Origin: Oenanthe sinensis
Lineage: Eukaryota > Streptophyta > Magnoliopsida > Apiales > Apiaceae
Assembly: GCA_028671895.1 (NCBI GenBank)
Contig: CM053794.1
Location: forward strand, 23,546,501-23,610,500
Direction of reading: 5' to 3'
DNA length: 64,000 nt
Shown here: positions 21,492-33,620 of the stretch, piece by piece
How positions within the stretch are numbered: position 1 is the stretch's first letter
Layout of the letters: each line of letters starts with the position of its first letter
Program-made: the position numbers and the translations under genes
The notes under the pieces: model-generated
The model's input: the letters and a program-made list of their open reading frames with translations, nothing else
What the model was told of the DNA's origin: nothing
Database searches by the model: none

Positions 21492-23229
21492 TTATAAAAT
21501 TACCACGTCAGCAAAACCTTGACTTCCATGAATTTGTTTTGCGAGCAGCTCTGTTTTCCTCCTCACAATCTCCATTTGATCCCTACTATAAGAGGCATAA
21601 ACTTCGCGTGGATTTTCTATATACTGGGGTTGATGAGTATAAAAGATAAACCTCCGAAGCATGGGAGCATGCATCAAAGGACACGCCTCTATCAAGGAGG
21701 TCATCATGGAAAGAAGGTCAAAACCCTCTTCGAAATATACTACCTCCAATTGCTGAACATTAATAAAAGTCGGAAATTCACTGGAATGATGGTATGCCTA
21801 CAATATTAAAATGGATCATAGGCATCAAAATTGTGCAAACATCATAACTCTTGTCCAAGTAACTTGCATTAATATAATGTGACTGACAAATTAGCAACAC
21901 ATACATTATAGCAAGCACTGAACTAACCTGGCGACACTCAATCGACAGTTTTTCAAGGTGATAAGATAACCTGGATAGGGTATCCAAATGATGATGATAT
22001 GACCCTCCAAAAGTAGCATCCACAAGTGATGGAACACTGCGATATTTCACATCAATTTTAATCTCATAATATATAAATGAAGTAAGATTTGGGGTATCGA
22101 GTGCATCAATGTTGAGTGAGTTTAAGCAGTGAAAAAACTCCAAGTGTTTGAGGTTAAGGGATGAGATCACAAGTTTTTGCTGGTGTTTGGAAGAGGCATC
22201 GTCGTCAGCGCTGGCCTTACATCTGCTAAGTGACAGACGCTGAAGTTTAAGACAATTCGTTATAACCCATTGAAGCAGACGTCGTTTTATAACCACTGAT
22301 TTCAAGTACAGAGATTGGAGTGTAGTATTGAGAATATTGGTAGGAAAGATTTTAAAAAGATGGATTGTATCAGCTATAGAGTTGAGCTCCAAATTGCGAA
22401 CCTCCTTATCAAAGGCAAATTCGAGCCAATTGTCAATATGAACATTATAAGAACTATTGAGGGGGAAATGTATTCTGAAGGTATTGAGGTACGGAGCTTG
22501 ATTTGCACTTATAACCCGGTTAACCCCATCAACAAATTTATCCATTTCAGGTTGAGCCAAATCTGAACATCTTAGAGTAGCAGAAGTTTTGTGGTCGTTG
22601 AAATCTAGATTCATGAGGTGAGTCCAAACATGTGTCCACCTCTCGGAAAGAAGGCTGGTTCTTCCCTTAGTTTTCAAATCAGCAGCTAAAGATAATACAT
22701 TGATGAGCAATTCATCAGGTAAATTGCTTAACAAATCAAGACGATCATCATTATCATCCGCCTCATCACCACCCCGATAATCTTGATTGAGATCAATGTG
22801 AATGAACCTTCTCTTCTTCTTGTGCATGGTGGTGTTACATTCTTGACAAATATCTCCGAGACGTGCCCAACAATCCATGCCAGTAGTAGTATTTGATTTT
22901 TGATCGAGTAATATTGCAAGTAAATAAGGCGAGATGGTGGCAAAAATCCACGTAAGAAGGACGGAATCTTGTTGACACCAAAGAGTGATGTCATTATCGT
23001 GAATACTAGTAATATTAATGATATCAGGCAGTGGTGGAGTCGGAACGTTTGGATCAATATGATGGAGAAGATTACGAGCCCGAGCACCTTGTCGAAAAAG
23101 AGTGGACCAATGAGTATAATGGACATTGTAAAGATCAAGAACAACAGGTATCAACTTGGTGATGTACATGAATTTGGGAGGAAGAACAAAGTTTGTTTTC
23201 ATTATTTTTGGTATACATAATTCATCCAC
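21492..23229 (-). CDS. F-box/LRR/FBD-type protein with an N-terminal copia gag-like domain
   Basis: Proposed two-exon gene: exon 1 23229-21928 (donor CGCCAG|GTTAGT), exon 2 21797-21492 (acceptor attgtag|GCATACC), phase 0, 535 aa. Residues 15-128 resemble the copia gag N-terminal domain: IPVVLDLYNVHYTHWSTLF, LLHHIDPNVPTP, LLTWIFATISPYLLAIL and CWARLGDICQ. Residues 162-210 are an F-box (LLSNLPDELLINVLSLA, RTSLLSERWTHVWTHLMNLDF). Leucine-rich repeats follow (LQSLYLKSVVIK, LQRLSLSRCKAS, LKHLEFFHC), then an FBD-like tail with CPLMHAPMLRRFIFYTH. F-box proteins of this class recruit substrates to SCF ubiquitin ligases. Met135 (MHKKKRRF), just before the F-box, is a plausible alternative start that would leave out the gag part. 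The whole fusion is open without a stop. If the donor is not used, the frame ends at 21778. Confidence 0.75.
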
Positions 23230-23762
23230 CAGGTGTTGGATGGAGTTTTCGGATTTTTATAGAGTTTATCGAGATTTTAGCTTGATATTCCTAAGAATTA
23301 TCAAATTATTTTTATTTTCTAACTCCAATCTAAAAATATTTTTTGTTTCTGTTAAAATTGACAAATAAAATTTTAAAATAAAACACTTATGCTACGTGGA
23401 ACGACATATATTCAAATATAATTCGACAGTACTTATCACTTAATGTCACTAGAACTTTTCAAAATATTTTAAATAATTTTTTGATCTTGTATTCTCGTAT
23501 GTTCATACTTAATGTCACTTTATTTTTATAAATTGTGTATGCTAATAAATATATGATAGTAAATAATAATAATAAATTTTTTTTTTGTCAAGATAATAAA
23601 TTTATATTAGTTGTACATGTATCTGTTTTACAATACCCTCTTAAAAAAATTATATTCAAATATTAAGTTTGTATAACCCATATTATTTTTTCAATCTAAA
23701 ATAGTTAGATTATTCATCTGACTGTCAAACAGTTAGTTCCTGTGTTAATAACAATAGTATAA

Positions 23763-23770
23763 TATAAAAC
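23763..23770 (+). promoter_or_regulatory. TATA-like box of the lectin kinase gene
   Basis: TATAAAAC lies about 165 bp before the start codon, leaving a 5' leader of roughly 130-140 bases. Assigned by position and sequence only. Confidence 0.4.
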
Positions 23771-23934
23771 CCAGTATAATGAGATCCAAGAGTTTGATAT
23801 AAAACCCTGCATGTATGTATCTCCTCTCTGTTTGTGAAGAATTATACACAAACACACTTGACCCCTCTTGTTCTTGTTCTGCAAATGCACAACCCACAGT
23901 TTTGATTCTCGAAAGTTGAATCAACCCCACAAAA

Positions 23935-26001
23935 ATGGCTTTTCATTTCATGACACCCTTGTTGGTTCTTTTAATCTTCTTGATTTTCACCACCACCCCA
24001 TCTTCTTGTATCACCACTTCATCAAACAAAAATTTCACACTTTTTGGTGATGCCCATCTCAAGAACACCTCCATCAGTCTCACTCAAGAACTCACTTGTC
24101 TCCCTCCTTACTCTTCTTCTTCATTCTCTTCTAGTGTTGGTAGAGCTTTTTATCATAATCCTATAAGGTTTCTTGATTTTTCTACTAATACAATTGATTC
24201 TTTTTCTTGTAGATTTTCATTTAGGATTGGTCCTTCTTCTCCTTACTGTTCATTTGGTGATGGGCTTGTGTTCTTGATCACTTCTAATATTGATTCTGTA
24301 AATCTTTCTGATGGTTATATGGGCCTTCCTGAATCTGATTCTGATGATTCTTTCCTTGCTGTTGAGTTTGATACTAATTATAATAAGAATCTTGGAGATG
24401 TGAATGGAAATCATGTGAGTGTTGATTTGAATTCTGTTCTTTCTGTTGCTTCTGTGGATTCTTTGTCTAAAGGGATTGATTTGAAGGGTGGGAGGAAAAT
24501 GACTGCTTGGATTGAGTATAATGATCCTGAGAAAACGATTCGTGTTTGGGTTGGGTACTTTGAGTTTTCGAAGCCTTTAAGTCCTTTGCTTGTTTGTAGA
24601 ATTGATATTTCCAAGAGTTTTAAGGAATTTATGCATGTTGGTTTTTCGGCTTCTAATGGTAGAGGTTCTGCTATTCATAGTGTGGATGAGTGGCGATTCT
24701 GGACTTCGGGTTTTAGGTCTTCGACAATGTTGGTTGATACGTTTACAGAAGAGTTAGAGGAGTGTTTGATATGCTTTCCTGGGGATTCTAGTAGTACTGC
24801 TACGGGTAATGGTGGCTTGGGTCATCTTCATAGACGGAAAAGGGTACTAGAGTTGGTTTTTGGCTTGGGTGGATCAGTGTTGTTTGTCATGTTTGTGATT
24901 GGATTTCTTTATTTGAGGAAGAGGAAAAGAGTTGTTGCTAGAAAATGTAGTGAAAGTAAAGTTAGTAAGTTTCAGGCAAATAAAGTACCTCGACGCTTGT
25001 CACTGACTGAAGTTAGATCAGCTACAAAAGGATTTAACCAGAAGAGGATTATTGGTGAAGGAGCATCAGCAGTTGTCTATGAAGGGTTGCTACCCTCTTG
25101 TGGAACTGTGGCAATTAAAAGGTTTAGTGAGGTAAAAAGAACCAGCACTATGTATAATAGGTTTACTAGTGAATTTGGGACAATGGTGGGGTGTTTAAAG
25201 CATAAGAACTTAGTTCAGCTCCTAGGATGGTGTTGTGAGAGGAATGAGCTAGTGTTAGTTTATGAATACATGCCTAATGGAAGCCTTGACAGAATTTTAC
25301 ACTCGCGTACACGAGCCACAAAACTCCTTACTTGGGAGCGAAGGCTATATATTGTTCTTGGCATTGCTTCTGCACTTGCATATCTACATGAGGAGTGCGA
25401 GAAACAGATAATTCATAGAGATTTGAAGACTTGTAATGTAATGCTTGATGCTGAATTCAATGCCAAGCTTGGAGATTTCGGTCTGGCAGAAGTCTATGAG
25501 CATAGTTGCAAGGCAAGAGAAGCCACTCTGCCAGCTAGAACTATGGGTTATCTTGCTCCTGAGTACGCTTACTCAGGTATTCCATCTGTAAAAACAGACG
25601 TGTACAGCTTTGGTGTGGTGGCTCTGGAGGTGGCAACAGGGAGGAGGCCTGTTAATGATGATGGGACTGTATTGACTGATTGGGTCTGGGATTTATGGGA
25701 AAAGGGGATCTTAATGGCTGGTGGTGATCCTGCGCTGATAGGGCGCTTCAATAGGGTAGAGATGGAGAGAATGCTTTTGGTAGGGCTGTCTTGTGTGCAC
25801 CCAAATCATGAGAAGCGGCCTACAATGATGGAAGCAGCTCGAATGCTAAAAGGCGAGGCGCCACTACCTAAACTTCCTGCTAAGAAGCCAGCTGTGAGGA
25901 TCTGGGCTTTGTCTGAGCATTCAGAAGATATGATTCAGTTTAGTGATAAGTTGGATGGCACACCATGGTCAACTCCTAGAACTCATTTAAGTAAGCATTA
26001 G
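23935..26001 (+). CDS. LECRKS6: L-type lectin receptor-like kinase, LECRK-S.6 type
   Basis: An intact, intronless ORF of 688 aa. Residues 1-25 are a signal peptide. Residues about 32-260 form a legume-lectin domain (FTLFGDAHL, FGDGLVFLI, LAVEFDT, DEWRFWTSGF). Residues 304-327 are a membrane span, followed by a basic stop-transfer (RKRKRVV). The kinase domain runs from about 370 to 645: glycine loop GEGASAVVYEG (374-384), K395, HRD (494-496), N501 and DFG (514-516) are all present, so it should be catalytically active. The segments RRLSLTEVRSATKGF, QIIHRDLKTCNVMLDAEF and GDFGLAEVYEH, and the C-terminal APLPKLPAKKP, match Arabidopsis LECRK-S.6 closely as I know it. The family sits in the plasma membrane and acts in sensing and defence; the ligand is unknown. 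Alternatives within the L-LecRK family are less likely. Confidence 0.92.
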   Translation: MAFHFMTPLLVLLIFLIFTTTPSSCITTSSNKNFTLFGDAHLKNTSISLTQELTCLPPYSSSSFSSSVGRAFYHNPIRFLDFSTNTIDSFSCRFSFRIGPSSPYCSFGDGLVFLITSNIDSVNLSDGYMGLPESDSDDSFLAVEFDTNYNKNLGDVNGNHVSVDLNSVLSVASVDSLSKGIDLKGGRKMTAWIEYNDPEKTIRVWVGYFEFSKPLSPLLVCRIDISKSFKEFMHVGFSASNGRGSAIHSVDEWRFWTSGFRSSTMLVDTFTEELEECLICFPGDSSSTATGNGGLGHLHRRKRVLELVFGLGGSVLFVMFVIGFLYLRKRKRVVARKCSESKVSKFQANKVPRRLSLTEVRSATKGFNQKRIIGEGASAVVYEGLLPSCGTVAIKRFSEVKRTSTMYNRFTSEFGTMVGCLKHKNLVQLLGWCCERNELVLVYEYMPNGSLDRILHSRTRATKLLTWERRLYIVLGIASALAYLHEECEKQIIHRDLKTCNVMLDAEFNAKLGDFGLAEVYEHSCKAREATLPARTMGYLAPEYAYSGIPSVKTDVYSFGVVALEVATGRRPVNDDGTVLTDWVWDLWEKGILMAGGDPALIGRFNRVEMERMLLVGLSCVHPNHEKRPTMMEAARMLKGEAPLPKLPAKKPAVRIWALSEHSEDMIQFSDKLDGTPWSTPRTHLSKH

Positions 26002-27654
26002 ATGTAAAAAGATTTGCTTAATAGTGTATTGTTGCTATCTTTATACTGTACCTCATGTGTAGTAGGCTCTGTGCTCAATAGACTACTTCTGTTTCTGAAT
26101 TTCAATTTTTGTAAATTACTTTTCTTAGCTGCTTGTAGATATGATCTGAATTAGTTACCAGCAAACCTACAAACGAAGCAAATATGCTTTAGATTAACTG
26201 ATTCTCTCAAAAAATGAAATAAACTGGCCTCGTATGTAATGTTTAGTACTTGCTTATCCTCAGTCCTCATAGTCATTGCAACAATAACTATCATTTTCGG
26301 GCTATAACTCTTGCAATGGTTAAACTACATTGCATATTATATAGCACTGCCTAATATGAAATGATTCTGTAATTTTGAATTATCACTTCAAACGCTTCGT
26401 TTTTTCTTACCACATACTGACAGATAGAAAGCTATAAAGCAAGACTATCAACCTGTTGGTGCTTTGCTGAGTGATTTACCAAATGATAAACTACATGTTC
26501 TGTTTGGAATGAGCAATGCAGTGAATATGATGTAATGATTCATATGTATTGATGTAATGTTCAATACCAGATCATGTGAACAGTTGAGCTAAAATTTTGA
26601 AGATGGTAACAACTAGAAACAAGTTCTTATGTGCAATGACAGCTTTGTGGAACCCTGTTTCAACTATAAATCTTGCCTCTGTGTGTATTTTTGAGTTCCT
26701 AGTTGAACATGTAGGTTTCTTCATGTGCTTTCTTAATGTATTCGTTTCTAGTGCAAGAATTGTACGAGCACTTCTACCATACTTCTACGATACGATCATA
26801 ATTTACTCGCTTTTTTAATTTATTTGTTTTTAGTGCAAGAATCGCATGTGCACTTCTATTATCATAAATTACTTGGCAAAAATGATTTACACGTGTTTAT
26901 AATATATTATTTTACGGTGTGAAAATTGCACAAGCTTTTTAAATGATTATGATAAAGATTATGAATAAGATCACAATTAAACTAATTAACATTGTTAAGC
27001 TTATAAATTTATACTAGTGTATGTTTTATAAGATAAATTAGAATATAGCGTGTGTTAGGTAAGAATAAACTACTATAAACACAACTAAATAAATCATAAT
27101 CTACTTGACAAAAAATAAAGGTAAGGTAACAAAAACCAGACCAATGTGCGTATCATCAAAGAAATGTTTAAAATATTTAAAGATCTTTTTTTGTACGTTT
27201 TCGCATTTTATAGAGACTAGCGTAAAAAATTTCTCCTGATTTTAGGCAGTCTTTATTCCACTCACCATTGGACAGTCTCAAATCACCACTGAAACATCAT
27301 CCAGTATGTTAGGGGAATTAGAGCATCTCAAATCTTTGGAGCCATAAAGCCAAAGATCAAGAAGCACACACTAATTATTTAGTCCAGATTTGATCAGTTT
27401 CATCAATCCTTACTAAAGATATCCAAATCCAACTGCGGTCTCTTGGTCTCATTATCCTTACTAAAAAACATAAGCAATATTCAAAATCACACAGAATGCC
27501 AAGACCATTAACAAATTGGTCGAAAATAAAATGTCCATATTACAGTCAGACTACGCAACATTCATAATCCATACAACATTATTTCACCTTCCTACACCTG
27601 AGCCCCAGTCCCAGCCCTAAGCCGGAAACAGATGACTTTTACTTTGGTTCTTGC
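26002..27654. other. Intergenic region with 3' ends of two convergent genes
   Basis: The kinase (plus) and the SKP2A-like gene (minus) converge here, so it holds both 3' UTRs. No other gene was found; a 73-codon frame near 26597 shows no family features. The segment gtgcaagaattgtacgagcacttct near 26751 recurs in altered form near 26833. Confidence 0.5.
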
Positions 27655-30600
27655 TTAGTGAGCTTGAACATTATTGGTTGCACGGTGAGCTTGAACAGCA
27701 CAAGCGCAGTGCACAGACGTTAGGTTGAGACAGCCACTAATAATCAGTGAATGTCTTCCTGCGCATGTATGAAGTGCCGGACATGAGTCGCACAAGGCTT
27801 GAACAGCCGGAGGAGTAAGAGCTGTGCACTGACTGATGTTCAAATTTTTAAGCCCTTCTTCCTCGTACCTGTTTTTCACAGATTCCCATACACTCTGTTT
27901 GTTCTTCACTCGACTGTGAGCCAGAGCGTATATGGCTCTGTCTGTGATATTTTGGCAATAGTAGAGACCGAGAGACTGCAGATGAAGACAATTGTTGGCC
28001 AAAGCAACTACGCTCGCATCTGCAAGAACGTACCAAAGAGACATGTTAGGAGAATAGTCAAAATGAAGATTGATCGAAAACGTGGAAGGAGGGTACATAG
28101 TTACGTTAACAATTATCACAAGTACAGGTAAAATGAGTTGCATATATAAAGAAGCAAAATCTTCAAGTTCAATTTAATTCAAACATCCGCATCATAATCA
28201 GCAGAATTTGTCATCAGAACTTAAATTATATAGACCAAGCAGATATCAACTGCCTTAGTATGTCCAAATTTAATTGTCAATGTTATCTGCCTTCTTACTC
28301 GGAATCTTATCAAAAATATGTTGATTTTTTAGAGGACATAGTGATAATAAAGAAGATGAAAGTCATGGCCAATCCTGAGTAAGTCGCCAGTACTCAATAA
28401 TATGCAACTACATATTTTACATGCCAAGGAATGTTACCAGAGGAAATATGATAGTAACATGTACCTATATTGTCCAAACAACGAATTGAATTCAAAACAC
28501 TACACACCTATTTGGAGAAATGAAAATAGGATTCTCTCACTGATACGATTAAGGAGAACAATTTAAATTGTCTGTAGATTTTAAAGAAGTCGAGCCTCGT
28601 GCTTTTTAGCTAGTAGTAATTGTAATAATGATTACTCTCAATTCCGTAAGATCTTATGGTTTGATCTTTATCTTTTTACTAGATACAGATGATTATTTTA
28701 GGCTTTTAAAGCTATTATGGATCATGAGAATTATCTAAATTATATTACACAACACATTCAATACAAACCTCATGAACACATTCAATACAAACCTCATGAA
28801 CTAAAAGAGATTTGTTATATCCACGTAGAAAATGATAATGAAGGTATATAACAAGCTGCTCTGACTATACCTGTTATAAGAACACAACCACACAAGTCAA
28901 GGATTCTTAGGTCAGGACACCCATAAGCTAAACTCATAACACCGATATCGCCAACATTCTCACACCATCCCAGATTCACATACTGCAGTTGAGTACAATT
29001 ATATCCAATGGCCTGTTAACAGTAGTAATAAAAGTTAATAAAAACCTACATAATGTAAAGCACTGAACTGCAATAAGTCCTGCATTTCGCCTACCTTCAA
29101 AGCGGAGTCAGATGCAGCTTTTGTGCATCCGCAAAGGTTCAAGGTTTTCACTTTTCTGCAGAAATCACTCAAATATGCAAGGGCAGTATCACTAAATGCT
29201 GAGCATCCACTGATGTTGAGCTTTGTAAGATTAGGGCAGCCATGAGCTAAGGCATACAAGGAGCGATCAGTGAGTTTGAAACTCTTGCTAAGGTCGAGAT
29301 CCTGCAGGTCATGACAATTGCTTGCAATAGTCTGAACGGCATTATCCTGCAGCTGTGATTTATCTTGGCGCAGAACTAGAACTTGCAGTTTTGAGAATTT
29401 GGGAGTGAGAGACAGCACCAAGTTATTCATGTTCTTCTTGCACCTTCCAGAGAGTAAAAGATATAACTTCAAATCATAGTGGAAATATATGAATAAAATG
29501 GAAATGTGCACACAAAACATAAACTTCATGACCACGCACTGCAAATTACTTTATCATAAAATAAAACTGTTCTTATGTACCCTTTATATATACATGTGTG
29601 TGTGAGTGTCATTATTAGACAGTTATATTGCCCTCAAATTTTACTTCCATACACAACTGACTATAAAGATACAGAAAACATAGTACATCATTAAGCAGTC
29701 ATGTTGCCATCTCAAAATACAATAGTTCGAAAAAGAATTTATGCTTCATCAAAATAATGAGGTCAACAGGATTATTAAACTACCCCACGTTGGTCTGCAA
29801 TATGTCAGGAACCATCGAATCAAGTGAATAAAATATAGGTACTGTTTGGTTCTCCTTATAAGGGACTTATAAGTTGAAAAATACATACATTTTTCAACTT
29901 ATAAGTTACTTATAAGATAAGTCAAACGGACCCTATAAAACTATTTAGACCCAGAATAGGTTTCTGCTTCATTCGTCTCTTGCAAAAGGAAAACCAGAAG
30001 ATACAGATAAAACAATTAAAAATCAAGAGATATTGAAATATCTGCTTTGGAACAGAAGAATTCTTATATGATCTTTTCCTTCATGTCTAAGCCTCCAATA
30101 CCAAACAAATAACAGGCATATTGCAAAATTTTATTTTTCCAATAAAGTAAAGAACTTACTAATTGGAAAGAGCAATGACCGATTAATATTTTGATTTTTG
30201 GATGAACAAAATAAAGAACATTTTCAATAATAAATGAACCAGAAAAAAATACAATGAATGGGTAAATAAGCATCAACAGTTCCTATGCTTAAAACACATT
30301 AATCACTTCAAAGTCTGAAGACACAAAATTAGGTTGTCGAATATCAAATCCGCAGAATTTATAGAGTCAAATCAAAAGAAATATAATAGCATCAGTAAGT
30401 CTCCTTATCAAGAACCCCAAAGATTTTTTTTTTGAATGCCAAGAAAAACAATATCGACAGACACCGTGATAAAAATCAGTAAATGGAAATAAGACAAGCT
30501 GTTTAAAAGTTACCAAGAAAGCGAAAGCCGTGTAAGACCCCAACAAATAGCATCTCTCCAACCGCTACATACACCAGAGGCAACAATCACTGAGCGATCA

Positions 30601-30764
30601 TCGACAAGTGACACAATTCGCAGCAGAAGCTCCATCGGTATGTCTTTCCACTCAGTGATCACTCCACCACCGCCCATTTTCATCCCAACACCACAACCAG
30701 CAACAACCATCAGCTTCTGAAAACTGTGGTCCAAAGTTTCGTTCTTGAACCCGCCTTCTACCAT
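27655..30764 (-). CDS. SKP2A: F-box/LRR protein, SKP2A/SKP2B type
   Basis: Four coding exons join in frame: 30764-30514, 29443-29095, 29012-28871 and 28019-27655, giving 368 aa, close to the roughly 360 aa of Arabidopsis SKP2A. All junctions are GT-AG. An F-box lies at about residues 37-80 (EWKDIPMELLLRIVSLVDD, VCSGWRDAI). Leucine-rich repeats of the cysteine-containing type fill the rest (LQDLDLSKSFKLTDRSLYAL, LTKLNISGCSAFSDTAL, LDLCGCVLITDASVVAL). The C-terminus contains CTALTPPAVQALCDSCPALHT and SGCLNLTSVHCAC. Arabidopsis SKP2A is the substrate subunit of an SCF ubiquitin ligase that degrades cell-cycle factors such as E2FC and DPB, and it binds auxin. The start is chosen because MVEGG aligns with the family N-terminus; the Gly-rich stretch at 23-34 is longer than in Arabidopsis. 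A and B paralogues cannot be told apart here. Confidence 0.9.
29838..29936. mobile_element. Short foldback MITE in intron 1 of the SKP2A-like gene
   Basis: A near-perfect palindrome of about 100 bp: cttataagttgaaaaataca on the left pairs with ttttcaacttataag on the right. The ends are ggtactgtttgg and caaacggaccc, like hAT-type MITEs. It is spliced out with the intron. Relatives lie at about 46176-46255 and, more distantly, 34869-35093. Confidence 0.7.
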
Positions 30765-31560
30765 CTCATCAACCGTCTACCTTTTTCTAGTATCCCAATC
30801 TTCAGTTCTTGGTTCTGTGTAAAGTAAAAAACTTTTAGACAAACCAATAAGTCACTTGTTCGAAGACATTGAAACTAGACATAAATTCACATACACAAGT
30901 CCCTTAACAAATAAACCCCACCTCAAAAATATTTAAAAAAAAACCAGATTACTTGAACATATGTGTCTGTCTAAAATTAAAATTCACAAACATAAACCAT
31001 AAACAAATAAACCCCACCCAGAAAATAAGAAATAACCATTACCAAAAAAGGAAAAAAGGAAACAGATTACTTTAAACATGTGTGTGTGTAAAAGATTAAA
31101 ACTTTACATACATAAACACTAACAAAAAACAAACCCCACTACAAAACAACACAAAGCAGATTACTTTGGACACACACACACACATGTAAAAGAATGAAAA
31201 TTGAGCAACTGGGTACTGATTTTCACTGAATAAACAAAAACCCAACAAGGGTAATCACCCATAAATTTCAATAAACATTACACTTAAACTAACACATACA
31301 AATTAAACGAATTCATAAACAAACCACAACTGTGTGTGTGGGTGTGTTTTACATAATAACATAAGGTGAAAAGAGAAAGATAGAGTCATAGAGAGATACC
31401 TATTGATCGGATGAAAGTGATTATTGTGTTGTGTGACTTTGTGAGTTTGCTTGTTGCTTCTCCTCTTTATTATTGTATACTTACAACTGTTTGTGTGTGT
31501 GTTTTATTGTGTGTGTAAGAGAAAGAAGCGTACAGTCGAGAAAGAGCATTAGGCGACGTT
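30765..31560 (-). promoter_or_regulatory. 5' leader of the SKP2A-like gene, probable 5'-UTR intron
   Basis: On the minus strand a donor AATAG|GTATCT lies at 31399 and an acceptor tactttacacag|AACC ends at 30815. This suggests a 5'-UTR exon upstream of 31400, an intron of about 585 bp, and a short second leader exon 30814-30765 before the start codon. TG/CA dinucleotide runs occur near 31170, 31330 and 31490. Inferred from splice-like sequences only. Confidence 0.4.
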
Positions 31561-31567
31561 ATATGAC

Positions 31568-31577
31568 GCCACGTGGC
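31568..31577. promoter_or_regulatory. G-box in the SKP2A-like promoter
   Basis: GCCACGTGGC is a perfect palindrome around the CACGTG core, a site for plant bZIP and bHLH factors. It sits just upstream of the inferred transcription start. Confidence 0.55.
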
Positions 31578-31792
31578 ATTTAACATGACTCAGACAATTT
31601 TGTGGGACTCTAGATACCCTCTTTTTTTTTCTTTTCTTTTTTTGTCTTTTTAACTAATTTCTTTTAATATAATAATGGATAATAAATCTAACATTTTATT
31701 ATTTAAACTTCATTTTACTAATATATTTTATTATTTAATTTCATTGTAACATGTATTATGTTAATCCTTTTTTGGAAAACAAATAAACTATA

Positions 31793-32043
31793 CTCCCTCC
31801 GTCCCGGCCAAATGTTTACATTTGGTCCGGGCACGGAGACCAAGGATAGTGGGTGTAATAGTGATTTTATTGTTAAAATAAATGAAATAGTGGGTGTAAT
31901 AGTGTAAAGTGTTGAAAAAGTGGAGTGAAGTAGTGGATGTAATAATATATTTATTGTTAAAAGTTACTATTTTTAGTAATGTAAAGAATTGGGTGGGACG
32001 TCCCAAAAAAGAAAGTGTAAAGAATTGGTTGGGACGGAGGGAG
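31793..32043. mobile_element. Stowaway-like MITE, 251 bp
   Basis: Terminal repeats CTCCCTCCGTCCC and GGGACGGAGGGAG are perfect inverted copies flanked by TA. The interior (gggcacggagaccaaggata) matches the older copy at 18629-18910. It lies about 230 bp upstream of the SKP2A-like G-box. Confidence 0.9.
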
Positions 32044-32045
32044 TA

Positions 32046-33320
32046 TTATATTATATATTAAAAAAATAGAAGTATTGTGAATTTGTGATGTTATTTTATC
32101 TTTCTAATTGCTTAAAATATTGCTAGTATTAAATATTTTCTATTATTGCGGATTCATGACCCGTTATGTTAATTACATTTAAAGGATCGGACTATATATT
32201 CAGTATATAGATGCTTTTTCTTTATTGTATATTACTTTATTATATATCTAATGTGATTTTTCTAGCTTTGTATTTAAGAATTAGCTGGAACCATTACTTG
32301 TAGAGTCATCAAAAAGTAGAAATTCAACTTATAAATTATGACTTAAATTTTTTTTATTTAAATTCATTGAAAATTTATATATGAAACAATTCAATTGAAA
32401 CCTACTTTAATTAATTATTATATTTTCTAATATAAATTCAACTGCAATATCCAAAAACGGAAATAATACTTTTGAATATATATTTTAAGAAATATTTTGT
32501 TAAAAATAAGCAAAGATATAAATATATCATATAAATATTTTTTCTGATTATAGAAAAAATAATATTTAAATAAATGTTATTATACAACATACTTTTATGT
32601 ATAACAATTTGTTTTTTCAGTAACAAAATATTGCAAAATACACATTATATCCTATATAGACGAATTTTCAAAAACTAACAAAAGTCAAGAGTTGGATAAC
32701 CATTAATAACATATTTAAAATTATAAAAATATTTATATAAATTAAATGTTCAAATTTATATATATAAATATTTATATAGTTATTATTCAGAGAATGATTT
32801 TGAAAATAAAATAAATTAATGATGATGTTTCGAGAGGAAGTAAGACGGTAATAAACTTTCTCAAACGCTTTGATGTGTAACATGAACTCCTTTTTCTCGG
32901 ACATACGGGCAATCCAGAGAGTCGTACCTGAGAGTTGGAATGACCGACTGACCGGTATAAAATTTAAAAAAAAAGTGTTTTAATAATTAAAAAAAGATAA
33001 AAGTACATGAAATAATATAAATTAACTGATAATTATAAAAAAAATTAGTATACACGTTTAAATTAATTAATTTTAACGAAATCATTAAAAGTAGTAGCTT
33101 ACCTCGTTAAAACAGAACTCGTAACACTTCCCAATTGCAAATATTTATTTCTATTAACATGTTTTCTATATTATTATTTCTAGAATTTATGTGACTTATT
33201 CAAGATAACAATTAAAAATTATTTAAATATATAATAATTTCCAATCTTTTTTTATTTACAATTTTTTAAATTCAAAAATAAAAATTATAATTTTGTTTTT
33301 CTATTTTTTTTCATTTCACT
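32046..33320. other. AT-rich intergenic DNA, no gene seen
   Basis: No coding family, RNA gene or complete element was recognised. Short open frames here consist of low-complexity Ile/Tyr/Asn/Lys codons expected from AT-rich DNA. Confidence 0.5.
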
Positions 33321-33323
33321 ATA

Positions 33324-33620
33324 TCTATACTATATTTTTAAAGCCGCAAGAGCAAATGTTTAGTCGATCCATCGTTCGGTCTGGTTATTTTGTATCCCAC
33401 TCAAAGTTAAATTCACTCTCATACTCAATTTCAAACACACTTTTTTAATTAAAATATACAGGTGTACTTACAATCTACTAACATGTTTCACTTTCTTCAT
33501 TACTCAACCTCTTTAATTTGTTTAAAATCATAACTTCTTAATTAAATAATATAGCTTACTAATCTATACTGTATTATTATAATAGAAAGATTAAAAAATT
33601 TGATCGTTTGGTCGGTCGGT
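33324..33620 (+). mobile_element. Two Helitron-like 5' ends
   Basis: tctatactatatttttaaag begins at 33324 and tctatactgtattattataa at 33563. Both match the TC(T)ATACTA-type 5' terminus of plant Helitrons. Each is followed by a sequence containing gttcggtctgg or gtcggtcggtcgg, so they may be related. No matching hairpin/CTRR 3' end was found close downstream. A (GGTC)4 run is at about 33608-33628. Confidence 0.45.

Noticed and set aside
22315..23220. Several frames overlapping the gag/F-box gene
   Set aside because: They are out-of-frame or antisense shadows of the well-supported minus-strand gene.
26597..26818. A 73-codon frame between the kinase and SKP2A-like genes
   Set aside because: No domain, no clear promoter, and it lies in 3' flanking sequence.
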